Source: a virus. Taken from it: a stretch of 55,529 nucleotides of DNA. Location of the stretch: the IMG/VR virus record IMGVR_UViG_3300019871_000002, positions 1-55,529 of that record; one strand, written 5' to 3'. Below, one piece after another: positions 1 through 6,574 of the stretch; position 1 is the first letter of the stretch, and each line of letters starts with the position of its first letter. Below the pieces are notes generated by a model that saw nothing but the letters and a program-made list of their open reading frames with translations, had not been told where the DNA came from and ran no database searches. Made by a program: the position numbers and the translations under genes.

Positions 1-149
1 TCACGACTGCGAAACGCTCGCACCCACTCATAGCGTTTCCAGAACGGTCTCGAGTCGACACGCTTGCGCGCTTGACTCAGTTCGGGCAGGCTGACGGTCC
101 CGCGTTGGGGACAGTGGCAGCGTGGGAAGTTTGGGCACTGTGTCGTCAT
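1..149 (-). CDS. Small Cys-rich protein, 3' end outside window
   Basis: An open frame starts at an ATG whose ATGA overlaps the stop of the gene before it and runs off the left edge after about 49 codons. The N-terminus carries three closely spaced cysteines plus histidine (C5, C11, H12, C13), compatible with a small metal-binding knuckle, followed by a basic, Trp/Arg-rich stretch. The family is not recognised. The ATGA coupling matches every other junction in this operon, which is the main reason to believe it is translated. Confidence 0.5.
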   Translation of the reverse strand, partial: MTTQCPNFPRCHCPQRGTVSLPELSQARKRVDSRPFWKRYEWVRAFRSR

Positions 150-439
150 CGGCGCATCGGCAACGTGTCGACCCAACGGGTCCCGACATGCGCGTTTGGT
201 CCGCGCTCCCAGCCGTTGCGCTCCATGAGCTTGAGCAGCTCGATCGCGAGAACGACGGCCTCCTCGACCATGCGTTTCATGTGTGATCGTTCGTTGCCCC
301 CTGATCGCACGATATACTCGGATTGCTCAACATACTCCGATATGTGGTTTCGGGACCCTAGTCGTGTTGCTAGGTTTTCAGCGACGATCCAGACTGTCAT
401 GTCGTGAACGTCTTTCGAAGTGAAGTCCATGTTAGCCAT
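146..439 (-). CDS. Small hypothetical protein (97 aa)
   Basis: No family recognised. The ATG at 439 is preceded by a purine-rich stretch (AGAGAGACGGGG). The protein looks soluble and helical, with mixed charge and a C-terminal helix rich in Met, Leu and Glu. It is the penultimate visible gene of the leftward operon of tiny genes that begins at 2054. In tailed phages such operons commonly hold early host-takeover proteins; that role is inferred from layout, not from sequence. Confidence 0.55.
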   Translation of the reverse strand: MANMDFTSKDVHDMTVWIVAENLATRLGSRNHISEYVEQSEYIVRSGGNERSHMKRMVEEAVVLAIELLKLMERNGWERGPNAHVGTRWVDTLPMRR

Positions 440-453
440 TTGCCCCGTCTCTC

Positions 454-687
454 TTATGTTCGCGTCGCCGCGTTCGCAATGAATTGAAGGCAGCGCTTGC
501 ACGTCACGAGCTCCACCTCCCCCGTCAGTTTCATGTCATCCCCCTTGACCGGCTTCGCGAGTACGATCTCGGCCATATCCCCTTCGGTGTCGAAAGGCAG
601 GCCATTGATACCGCACGACGATCGCACCCCCTCAGGTCTCGTGACTGCGATCATGTGTATCTTCTTGCTGCTTACTCTGCTCACCAT
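454..687 (-). CDS. Small hypothetical protein with C-terminal CxxC (77 aa)
   Basis: The ATG at 687 follows a good SD (GGAAAGGAAG) and overlaps the stop of the upstream 48-aa gene as TAATG. An in-frame extension upstream exists but runs through that gene. Near the C-terminus is a CKRC pair (Cys-x-x-Cys) preceded by a beta-like segment, and another Cys lies mid-protein, so a zinc-ribbon fold is possible. No family is recognised. Confidence 0.6.
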   Translation of the reverse strand: MVSRVSSKKIHMIAVTRPEGVRSSCGINGLPFDTEGDMAEIVLAKPVKGDDMKLTGEVELVTCKRCLQFIANAATRT

Positions 688-833
688 TATCTTCCTTTCC
701 ACGTCGAACTCACCAACAGGTACACAGCGAGACCGATGCACACCCCCTGCACAAGAGACCACAGCACGCGAGACTTCCAGTCGTGGTGCAGATGTTCACG
801 CTCCCATCGCTGCCAGCGTTCCTTAAGTCTCAT
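687..833 (-). CDS. Small membrane protein (48 aa)
   Basis: The N-terminal 20 residues are very basic and Trp/His-rich. They are followed by one hydrophobic helix (about residues 24-43) and a short polar end, so it should be a single-pass inner-membrane protein. The start overlaps the previous stop as ATGA and its own stop overlaps the next start as TAATG, strong evidence of coupled translation. Function unknown. Confidence 0.6.
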   Translation of the reverse strand: MRLKERWQRWEREHLHHDWKSRVLWSLVQGVCIGLAVYLLVSSTWKGR

Positions 834-1042
834 TTGTATTGCTCCAGCTCTTGCAGGAACGCGGCGTACTCTCCGGTCGCTGACACCTCGGCGGGGTCCC
901 CGACATGATGCAGTATTTTGTCGACGACCCTGATCACGTCACCTTTCACTTTAGCCGACGCGTGATGCGGTGGGCCACCGCCGACATCGTAGTGGTTGCG
1001 CAACCACAGGATCGTCATGACGAGAAAACGTTCCCTGCTCAT
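830..1042 (-). CDS. Small hypothetical protein (70 aa)
   Basis: Soluble-looking protein with a hydrophobic/aromatic N-terminus, a Gly-Gly-Gly-Pro-Pro-His-His turn and a helical C-terminal half rich in Val, Leu and Glu. It is joined by ATGA overlaps to the genes on both sides. No known family or catalytic motif seen. Membership of a tightly coupled operon is the main support for expression. Confidence 0.55.
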   Translation of the reverse strand: MSRERFLVMTILWLRNHYDVGGGPPHHASAKVKGDVIRVVDKILHHVGDPAEVSATGEYAAFLQELEQYK

Positions 1043-1248
1043 TTCTCCTCCGGCACTGGCACGAATGGGAACATGCCCTCGAGCACGGAGATCGCGTATC
1101 GCGCCTGCTCCGGGTCCAACTCATGAGTGTTGCTCTTGGATATCGCTTTGGGTTGTTCGCGTTTGATCGTCGTGTCCCACACCTGACCCTCAGGCCCCTT
1201 GAGTCCCCACACGTAAACGAAAGCATGCTTCATCTTATTTTCAGACAT
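1039..1248 (-). CDS. Small hypothetical protein (69 aa)
   Basis: The start ATG at 1248 overlaps the stop of the 32-aa membrane peptide gene (TGATG). The sequence has a short beta-rich N-terminal half with aromatic residues and a helical C-terminal half (a DPEQARYAI-type helix), suggesting a small alpha/beta fold. Family not recognised. Its stop overlaps the next start as ATGA. Confidence 0.55.
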   Translation of the reverse strand: MSENKMKHAFVYVWGLKGPEGQVWDTTIKREQPKAISKSNTHELDPEQARYAISVLEGMFPFVPVPEEK

Positions 1249-1346
1249 CACAAACCCACAGCCAGACGAATGATGATCACGAGAACAAGGGCGCCTGCCA
1301 ACCCCTCGATCCCGTCAATGAAGTCCGTGCGCAGCCACACCCTCAT
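1248..1346 (-). CDS. Membrane micropeptide (32 aa)
   Basis: A 32-codon frame exactly fills the gap between its neighbours, with an ATGA overlap at its start and TGATG at its stop. Residues about 14-32 form a hydrophobic helix rich in Leu, Val and Ile, so a single transmembrane segment is expected with a short charged N-terminal tail. No family assignment is possible at this length. Precise coupling on both sides argues that it is real. Confidence 0.5.
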   Translation of the reverse strand: MRVWLRTDFIDGIEGLAGALVLVIIIRLAVGL

Positions 1347-1591
1347 GATGACTCCGTGCAGTCTGAGCGATGCACGATATAGGGGCACAGCTCGTACCAC
1401 GTCAGCGGGCCTCCTCCCATTTTGTGCCGCAACTCAAACGTGCGATTTTCATACTCGACAAAGCTGGGCACGACATGTTCGCCGGCACGAGGCAAATGAC
1501 CCGTCAGCTTGCCCGTATCGACGAAGTTGCCGACCCATTTCGCGATCACGATGCCGAACGCGTTGACTAGTTGACATTGTGTCGCGGCCAT
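1343..1591 (-). CDS. Small hypothetical protein (82 aa)
   Basis: ATG at 1591 with TGATG overlap to the upstream stop. The protein has two central Gly/His-containing segments and a C-terminal stretch with two cysteines and several Tyr/His residues. It contains beta-strand-like hydrophobic runs but no recognisable domain. It is part of the leftward small-gene operon. Confidence 0.55.
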   Translation of the reverse strand: MAATQCQLVNAFGIVIAKWVGNFVDTGKLTGHLPRAGEHVVPSFVEYENRTFELRHKMGGGPLTWYELCPYIVHRSDCTESS

Positions 1592-1824
1592 CACCAATAC
1601 CCCTTAGTCGGACGGCCGAGCGTGCCGTCTGGTTTGATCGTCGCCCAATGAAAGTGGTTGGAGACGCGGCCCCCGATCTCGTAGTCTCCCGATATGATGT
1701 AGACCAGCTTACCCCTGCGATATATCGCGCAACCCTTCAAGGGCTTGTGAACGATAGGGACTCGCAGCCGCTTGATGACGACGCTGGTCTTTAACGCGAC
1801 ATCCTTGGGACGATCGGGCCTCAT
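1591..1824 (-). CDS. Small basic hypothetical protein (77 aa)
   Basis: ATG at 1824 overlaps the previous stop as ATGA. The predicted product is basic with alternating hydrophobic residues, suggesting a small all-beta fold (SH3/OB-like), and ends in a Gly/Trp-containing tail. No family recognised. A nucleic-acid-binding role would fit the charge but is speculative. Confidence 0.55.
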   Translation of the reverse strand: MRPDRPKDVALKTSVVIKRLRVPIVHKPLKGCAIYRRGKLVYIISGDYEIGGRVSNHFHWATIKPDGTLGRPTKGYW

Positions 1825-2054
1825 CGCACCCAACCTGTTTGCGCATACCATCGGTCCCGTCCTTTGACGTAGCGAGTGTCCTCGCGGTTATCTATGAATG
1901 TCTCGATGACGTCAATATCCGGGTCGATGTCATTCACGAGCGCGATGGCGCCGGCCATATCCACACAACCGCCTGTGGTGTGTATCGACGCGCATTGATT
2001 GTTAAAGTCTACCGACAACGACTTAACATCGCACATGAGTCTATTGTGGAACAT
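1821..2054 (-). CDS. First gene of the leftward small-gene operon (77 aa)
   Basis: The start at 2054 has a good SD (GGGAGA, about 5 nt upstream) and no gene precedes it, so it heads the leftward operon that runs off the left edge. The protein has two cysteines in the N-terminal third and an acidic central segment rich in Asp and Ile. An internal Met (residue 7) could also serve as start but lacks an SD. Family unknown. Confidence 0.55.
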   Translation of the reverse strand: MFHNRLMCDVKSLSVDFNNQCASIHTTGGCVDMAGAIALVNDIDPDIDVIETFIDNREDTRYVKGRDRWYAQTGWVR

Positions 2055-2225
2055 TCGTTTCTCCCATTGCTACCGCACTCCTGTTGAGGGGGAATGCAAT
2101 ATTGCAAATTTAAGGGGTACGATCAAGGGGGCCTTAAACGTGCGTTTTGTTGACGTTCGTGTCAGTACTCAAAATCAGATTGCATTACTACATCATAGGA
2201 ACGCTAGGTTACCCATAAGGATTAT

Positions 2226-2256
2226 TTTATAGATCAAACAGGAACTGAGGGTGCAA
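2226..2256 (-). promoter_or_regulatory. Possible leftward sigma70-like promoter
   Basis: On the minus strand, a TTGCAC hexamer (2251-2256) lies 19 nt upstream of TATAAA (2226-2231), about 170 nt before the first leftward gene. The spacing is longer than the usual 17 nt and the -35 box overlaps a large inverted repeat. It is the best match I see in the AT-rich section, but it remains a guess without mapping. Confidence 0.25.
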
Positions 2257-2310
2257 GGCCCCCAGCGCTATGTCACTCTTTCGAATGAACACACTGGGGA
2301 CCCTGCACCC
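2249..2310. repeat. Long imperfect inverted repeat (17-bp arms)
   Basis: The arms 2249-2265 and 2294-2310 are complementary at 15 of 17 positions and enclose a 28-nt loop. As RNA either strand would form a stable stem. There is no T-run after it on either side, so it does not look like a simple terminator. It lies between the two divergent transcription units and may be a leader RNA structure or protein-binding site. Confidence 0.6.
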
Positions 2311-2422
2311 CCGACATCAAACCGTCACGTCGGGTGCTCCACATTTTACGAAGGTGTCATGAGCATGGAGTACTCATTCGCTGGCGACACTGGCCCTGCT
2401 AGTAGCGATTGGTCTTATCGAA

Positions 2423-2451
2423 GCCTGACCTAGGGGGGCGCCCCGTCAGGC
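2423..2451. repeat. GC-rich hairpin
   Basis: Perfect 7-bp outer arms (GCCTGAC at 2423-2429 and GTCAGGC at 2445-2451) enclose a G-run/C-run pair that can extend the stem. No T-tract follows. It is one of several strong inverted repeats in this non-coding region. Confidence 0.55.
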
Positions 2452-2610
2452 TAAGGCAATGTGTAGGGCCCCTAGAGCGTCCGGACATCGCAAGCATTGT
2501 GATATCAGAGGCCCCGGTGGCGATGTTCAATCCACGAACCGACGCTTGATCCCGATCAACGGGCTATCGTATCGCAGGTGACTCCTCCGCGGAACCAGCC
2601 ACCCGTAATG

Positions 2611-2647
2611 AAACATACTGCGATCATTTTTCGACTGCAGTATGTTT
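2611..2647. promoter_or_regulatory. Inverted repeat upstream of the HTH gene, candidate operator
   Basis: Perfect 11-bp arms (AAACATACTGC at 2611-2621 and its complement at 2637-2647) are separated by 15 nt. The right arm ends 6 nt before the SD TAGGAGG (2653-2659) of the HTH gene starting at 2668. The position and symmetry suit an operator for autoregulation by the small HTH protein, or an RNA hairpin affecting its translation. The binding protein is inferred, not shown. Confidence 0.5.
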
Positions 2648-2667
2648 GAGCATAGGAGGTACTCGAC

Positions 2668-2877
2668 GTGACATCGAAACAGCTACAATCAGTACTCAAC
2701 AAGCTATGGACAACTCAACACATCTGCAAGAAGTTCGAGGTGTCGGCAATGACGGTGGGGGCATGGCGCGCTCGCGGCTTGCCGCATATCGTGGTAAAGG
2801 GATCGGAGCGACCCTCAATTCGTTTCATCAAGAAGGAAGCCGCATCATGGATCAAACTTCACACGAAGCACGGATGA
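2668..2877 (+). CDS. Small HTH DNA-binding protein (69 aa)
   Basis: It starts at GTG 2668 with a near-perfect SD (AGGAGG, 8 nt upstream). Residues about 15-60 look like an excisionase/AlpA or MerR-type winged helix: a helix, a turn, a recognition helix containing MTVGAWRARG, a two-strand wing with an Arg/Lys patch, then a closing helix ending in a basic tail. Its likely role is transcriptional control, perhaps of its own unit through the inverted repeat just upstream. Its stop overlaps the aminotransferase start as ATGA, so the two are co-translated. It is one of only two genes on the plus strand. Confidence 0.65.
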   Translation: MTSKQLQSVLNKLWTTQHICKKFEVSAMTVGAWRARGLPHIVVKGSERPSIRFIKKEAASWIKLHTKHG

Positions 2878-4229
2878 AATATCAAACGCCAGCGATGCTG
2901 CATCGCAACGTCACGAGCCCGCCGCCCGTCGCGTCTGACTCGGCCGACACCTATTTCGTGACGCCCATCCTCGGAGACGAGGGCCGGCCGATCGCGCACA
3001 ACATGGTGCTAGACATTTCGTCCGGCGCCGGTGTGACATCGTTCGGGCACTCTGCGCCCGGCATCAAGGACGCGATCGTCAAGCAGGTAATGACGATGCC
3101 CTATGCACACTCGGGGCAATGGACGGCACCCATCATCGAGGACGCGGGTCGTGCGATCCTTGTGCGGTCCGGTCCTCGTTTCAGCATGGGCGGTGTGACG
3201 TTCTACTCAGGGGGTTCGGAGGCGGTCGAAGCCGCCTTGAAGTTCGGGGTGCAGATCTTGTCACGCGATCAGAGGCACACTCCGATCCTGTCACGCCGGC
3301 ATTCGTATCACGGAAATACGCTTGGCGCGTTGATGGTGTCTGATCACCCGCGGTGTGGCTTCGTTGACACGGCTTGGTTCCCGGGCGGCTACAATAATCA
3401 GTCGCAGAACGACTTCCGCTTCAATGCCTTCACACCCTCGCTCGTAGGGCAACCAGAAGGCATCCGACTGCATGAGCGCGAGGCGATCTGGTCGCTCGAG
3501 GGGAAGCTCAAGAGGTGCTACGAGGATTTCGACGCGAAGGCGATCGTTTTGATCGAGACGATTGGAGGCACCACGTTGGGCATCGAGCCGCCCACGATCG
3601 CATACCTGACGGGTGTGCGTTCAATGTGCGACGCATACGACGCGATACTGATCCACGACGAAGTGCTGTCTGGTAACTATCGCACGGGGCATCTACTCGC
3701 ATCGTCGCGCTACGGTTTGATGGGTGATTGCAATGTGGCGCCCGACATCGCGGTGCTCGGAAAGGGCATCACCGGCGGGTACTTCCCGATGTCGGCTGTT
3801 GTGTTGTCGTCGCGCTCGAGGGCGATCATGGAGCATTGCGGGAAGATCGCGCACACCTCGACAAATCAGAACCATCCGATCGGGTGTGCGGCTGTGGTCG
3901 CGGCAATGGATGCATACGACAACGCCTTGCCGATGATCAGGGCATTGTCAAAGCATCTCGAAACGGAGATCATGCCACGTCTCGCTTGCGTGAAGCACGT
4001 TCATTCGGTCAGTGGTGTGGGGACTCTTTGGGGGGTCAGGTTCGATCCCGAGAAGGATGGCTTGCACCTTGAGGTGAAGCGGCAGCTGATGGCTGCCGGG
4101 ATCTCATGTTACACGGATGGTAACATGGTCGATGGCAAAGGCAATATGTTGCTCTTTGCGCCTCCGTGCAATATCCACGGAGAAGACCTCGAAAGCTTCT
4201 GCTCTGCAATCGAGTCTTTGGAACTGTAG
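2874..4229 (+). CDS. Class III PLP-dependent aminotransferase
   Basis: A full-length fold-type I, class III transaminase (451 aa from the ATGA-coupled ATG; Met codons further upstream in frame, e.g. 2847, are alternatives). Visible motifs are SGGSEA (residues 112-117, phosphate/PLP pocket), SYHG (144-147), HDEV with the PLP-ring-binding Asp at 262, and GKG with the Schiff-base Lys at 297 followed by Gly-Gly-Tyr-Phe-Pro. All key residues are present, so it should be active. The family includes BioA, GABA, ornithine, diamine and glutamate-semialdehyde enzymes; the amino donor and acceptor cannot be told from sequence. A transaminase is unusual cargo in a phage. It sits alone with an HTH gene, opposite to all other genes. 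Confidence 0.9.
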   Translation: MKYQTPAMLHRNVTSPPPVASDSADTYFVTPILGDEGRPIAHNMVLDISSGAGVTSFGHSAPGIKDAIVKQVMTMPYAHSGQWTAPIIEDAGRAILVRSGPRFSMGGVTFYSGGSEAVEAALKFGVQILSRDQRHTPILSRRHSYHGNTLGALMVSDHPRCGFVDTAWFPGGYNNQSQNDFRFNAFTPSLVGQPEGIRLHEREAIWSLEGKLKRCYEDFDAKAIVLIETIGGTTLGIEPPTIAYLTGVRSMCDAYDAILIHDEVLSGNYRTGHLLASSRYGLMGDCNVAPDIAVLGKGITGGYFPMSAVVLSSRSRAIMEHCGKIAHTSTNQNHPIGCAAVVAAMDAYDNALPMIRALSKHLETEIMPRLACVKHVHSVSGVGTLWGVRFDPEKDGLHLEVKRQLMAAGISCYTDGNMVDGKGNMLLFAPPCNIHGEDLESFCSAIESLEL

Positions 4230-4246
4230 ACGATCGGGCAGAGGGG

Positions 4247-4268
4247 CAGGGGGCGCGTTCGCCCCCTG
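4247..4268 (+). repeat. Perfect 9-bp hairpin after the aminotransferase
   Basis: Arms CAGGGGGCG and CGCCCCCTG with a 4-nt loop lie 18 nt after the aminotransferase stop. No T-run follows. It precedes a stronger terminator, and together they may ensure complete termination or protect the 3' end. Confidence 0.55.
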
Positions 4269-4287
4269 TCACGTGTCGATCACGCAA

Positions 4288-4318
4288 GGCCCCCTGCTCA
4301 CGCGACAGGGGGCCTTTT
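4288..4318 (+). terminator. Rho-independent terminator
   Basis: A 9-bp GC-rich stem (GGCCCCCTG / CAGGGGGCC, 4288-4296 and 4306-4314) with a 9-nt loop is followed directly by TTTT. It closes the rightward HTH/aminotransferase unit in the convergent gap facing the leftward structural operon, whose last gene ends at 4352. On the minus strand the T-run is weak, so the function is mainly rightward. Confidence 0.8.
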
Positions 4319-4351
4319 GCCGGGGCCCACGCCCCCAGCAGAGGGGCCCTG

Positions 4352-4759
4352 CTAGGAGTCTGATCCGACGTTGAACGTTATTCCGCCGGCGAGGAATTTG
4401 ATCCCAGCCCCCGCGACAACGGGCAGGGCACCACCCACAAGCGCCTTTGACGCGATCAGGTTGCCCGCTGATGCGGCATCGAACATTGCGAGGTGTGTCA
4501 GCGTCGTGGGGCCTGCCGCAGCCCCGAAGTCGACAGCCGCACTCGATGACATCGTGTGATCGGCGCCCAATGCAAGAGTCGTGAACGGGCACTGCACGCG
4601 GCCCGCCGTGCGCACCGTTGTCGTGACCTCGGTGCCGGTCGTCTTGGGGTTGCCATTGTAAAGGGCAATGAACAGACCCGTGGGTGGCGTCGGCATCGGC
4701 GAGTCGTTGTTAAGCCAGCGGCAGAATTTGTTGCCGATGTAGGCGGAGAGATCGGACAT
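4352..4759 (-). CDS. Putative minor virion/tail fibre-type protein (135 aa)
   Basis: The last gene of the leftward late operon, with SD AAAGG before ATG 4759. The sequence follows a common small phage virion-protein pattern: a short N-terminal helix containing LSAYIGNKFCRWL, then a segment reading LFIALYNGNP and Gly/Ala/Thr-rich beta strands. Such proteins are usually annotated as putative tail fibre or head proteins without proof. Its position next to lysis genes rather than the fibres gives little extra help. Confidence 0.5.
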   Translation of the reverse strand: MSDLSAYIGNKFCRWLNNDSPMPTPPTGLFIALYNGNPKTTGTEVTTTVRTAGRVQCPFTTLALGADHTMSSSAAVDFGAAAGPTTLTHLAMFDAASAGNLIASKALVGGALPVVAGAGIKFLAGGITFNVGSDS

Positions 4760-4772
4760 TTCGTTTTACCTT

Positions 4773-5243
4773 TCAGTATCCATGGAGATCGAGGATGTGG
4801 GATATGGTGACGAATGCGACTGCGGACATCCCTGAGCCCAGCCACATATACCGTTTGATCGGAGGCGGTGTGAATATGAACGTTGCACGCAACAAGCCGA
4901 ACATCAGGATCACGCCGCACAACATATAACCGAGCGTTGATTGGAGGCTTGCGAGCGCGAACACGCCCAGAGCGGAGACGTCATGCTCCTCGCCCGATCG
5001 ATAAAGGCTCCATACAGACCCAGTTCGATAGGCTTCGGACGCGAATATCCACCACAGCGCGCAAGCCGTAGGCACGCCGGGTATCTTCGTCCAGCTCTCA
5101 TTGCCGTAGTGTGAGTACCAAGCCTGATAAAGGAACGTCACGATCATCAGAGTAAGGTTCAAGAACAGGATCATGCAAGCTCCGTTGATGCTCTCGCGTA
5201 TGATGGCCTGATTTGCGATGATCTCTTGGTAGATGCTATTCAC
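4773..5243 (-). CDS. Multi-pass membrane protein (156 aa)
   Basis: I chose GTG 5243 because AAAGGAGG sits 8 nt upstream and the start overlaps the previous stop; a longer ATG start at 5264 is possible. The protein has about four hydrophobic segments (around residues 22-42, 58-72, 92-116 and 130-150). It lies in the block with endolysin and spanins, so a holin or membrane-stress role is plausible, but 156 aa with four segments is not a standard holin. Superinfection exclusion is another option. No family recognised. Confidence 0.55.
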   Translation of the reverse strand: MNSIYQEIIANQAIIRESINGACMILFLNLTLMIVTFLYQAWYSHYGNESWTKIPGVPTACALWWIFASEAYRTGSVWSLYRSGEEHDVSALGVFALASLQSTLGYMLCGVILMFGLLRATFIFTPPPIKRYMWLGSGMSAVAFVTISHILDLHGY

Positions 5244-5496
5244 GTCGGCGGCCTCCTTTGGCATTAACCAACTCTTCCATGTCCGCAAAAGAATTGGTTC
5301 GAGTCTTTGCGTCGGATAGAATGTCGCGAAGTCGTTCGTTGGTTGATCGTCGCTTATTAGTCTCCTCACGCACTTCTTGTGCTACGACTTCGAAGTCATG
5401 CAGTTTATTGTCGGTTTGTGCATTCAACATTTCGTTCTCGTCGAATGCGGGGGCGATACCCCACCGCTTCAATTGTCGTTCTATCCAGCCAATCAT
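5236..5496 (-). CDS. Charged helical protein (86 aa)
   Basis: The start overlaps the preceding stop (TAATG). After a short amphipathic N-terminus with Trp residues, the protein is a long highly charged helix (about residues 25-80), probably coiled-coil. The last codons (Gly-Gly-Arg-Arg-Arg) also encode the SD of the next gene. Function unknown; co-localised with lysis genes. Confidence 0.55.
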   Translation of the reverse strand: MIGWIERQLKRWGIAPAFDENEMLNAQTDNKLHDFEVVAQEVREETNKRRSTNERLRDILSDAKTRTNSFADMEELVNAKGGRRRE

Positions 5497-6095
5497 TATT
5501 GGCCTTTCGGTCTGGTTTGAGTAATGATGCGCTTCTTACGTTGCACGATCGTAAGATCATTGCCCAGCTGCTGGCGGAAGTCCGCCGCTACAGCTTGTGC
5601 TCCTGCGCCAACCGCCGCTTTGACGTTGTTCTCTAGACCATCTAGCCGGTTCAAGATCTGACCCAGCATCAGACCGTAGTTGTTTTTATTGTCAGACACC
5701 ATTGACGAAAGCTGACGTATCGCGTCCGCCATCGCCGTGACGGCTTGCGATGCCGCCATTTGATGCTCTCTGATATTCTCATACTGACCAACAACTGACG
5801 CTTTTAATAACTCAAACGCATAGATTTGTTTAGATATAAGTTCGCCCTGTTCCTCGGTCAGGTCGTTTCGATCACGAGTCGCGTCTAGCATGTCCTTCAA
5901 GACTTGCGCGGCGTCAGTCAATGCCTTGTTCAGTGTGTCGCGTTCGGCAAGACGATATCCATAGACCTTGTCGGCCTTGGTTTGCATCGACTTGACATAG
6001 GCGACAAGCCCCGCGACCGCCATCATCAAAACGAAGATGATAGCGCCCGCGAGGCCCATACCTTCAAGGATCTTCACGATCCATTCTGGCATCAT
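5496..6095 (-). CDS. Membrane-anchored coiled-coil protein (199 aa)
   Basis: One transmembrane helix (about residues 12-34) near the N-terminus is followed by about 150 residues of charged, heptad-like helix and a basic tail. The start overlaps the o-spanin stop as ATGA. The layout resembles large i-spanin-like or holin-accessory proteins, but a separate spanin pair lies next door, so the role is open. It is probably anchored in the inner membrane, with the helical part on one side. Confidence 0.55.
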   Translation of the reverse strand: MMPEWIVKILEGMGLAGAIIFVLMMAVAGLVAYVKSMQTKADKVYGYRLAERDTLNKALTDAAQVLKDMLDATRDRNDLTEEQGELISKQIYAFELLKASVVGQYENIREHQMAASQAVTAMADAIRQLSSMVSDNKNNYGLMLGQILNRLDGLENNVKAAVGAGAQAVAADFRQQLGNDLTIVQRKKRIITQTRPKGQ

Positions 6096-6313
6096 TTGTG
6101 TTTGAACGCCGGGCAGTGCAGGGACGAACCGTACTCGTCGTTCTTCAATATCGCCCTCGCAGTCGTGTCGGTTAGCTTGTCTTCCTTCTTAATGTAGACG
6201 GGCTCCCAGCCGGTACACACCGAGCCCCCACACCCAGCTAAGCTAATCGCTAGACCAACGATCACGAAGCTGCTTCTCAGCGCCGCCCTCCGGCAGCTTG
6301 TCCACAGTGACAT
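6092..6313 (-). CDS. Outer-membrane spanin lipoprotein (Rz1-like)
   Basis: A 73-aa protein starting at 6313 has a basic N-terminus, a hydrophobic stretch and a lipobox ending LAGC, with cleavage expected before that Cys. The remaining sequence is short and periplasmic. The gene begins out of frame inside the end of the preceding membrane/coiled-coil gene, the classic embedded Rz/Rz1 arrangement. It would link outer and inner membranes and fuse them at lysis. Longer in-frame starts exist upstream but would disrupt the lipoprotein signal. Confidence 0.75.
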   Translation of the reverse strand: MSLWTSCRRAALRSSFVIVGLAISLAGCGGSVCTGWEPVYIKKEDKLTDTTARAILKNDEYGSSLHCPAFKHK

Positions 6314-6572
6314 CGATTTTGTCCCTCGTTTCCTGCGCCTGCGCATCGCGCCGACGCTCTTCCTCTTCTGCGTCACGACGTCCCTTGACTCGACCACCCA
6401 TTACTGCAAGGAACATTGCGACAATGAACCCCAGTGTCCATTTCAGCCACGAAGGCATCAAGTTCCACAGAGGCAAGATAATGGGGCTGAAGAAATACAT
6501 GAGTGCGCCAGCCCCCGCGCACCCAACGACCACATAGACCCAAACGGGGATGTGGTCGATGATGAAGTTCAT
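6243..6572 (-). CDS. Inner-membrane spanin/holin-like protein (109 aa)
   Basis: ATG at 6572 begins 3 nt after the endolysin stop. Two transmembrane helices (about residues 9-35 and 42-62) are followed by a highly charged helical tail (about 63-109), probably coiled-coil. The Rz1-like gene overlaps its 3' end in another frame, which points to an i-spanin partner. Two membrane segments instead of one also allow a holin-type reading. The endolysin - Rz - Rz1 order supports a lysis function. Confidence 0.65.
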   Translation of the reverse strand: MNFIIDHIPVWVYVVVGCAGAGALMYFFSPIILPLWNLMPSWLKWTLGFIVAMFLAVMGGRVKGRRDAEEEERRRDAQAQETRDKIDVTVDKLPEGGAEKQLRDRWSSD

Positions 6573-6574
6573 GA

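Larger units (their letters stand above)
2055..2667. other. Divergent non-coding control region
   Basis: This is the only stretch over 300 bp without a convincing gene. It separates the leftward small-gene operon from the rightward HTH/aminotransferase unit. Its first 180 bp (about 2090-2240) are clearly AT-richer than the rest of the window; the remainder is GC-rich and full of inverted repeats (2249-2310, 2423-2451, 2611-2647). Short open frames exist but lack SD sites or overlap structure. It could hold divergent promoters, an origin, a structured leader RNA or a packaging site; the sequence alone does not decide. Confidence 0.6.

Noticed and set aside
2251-2433. 60-codon plus-strand frame in the control region
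   Set aside because: No SD, no similarity, and it crosses the strong inverted repeats; treated as non-coding.
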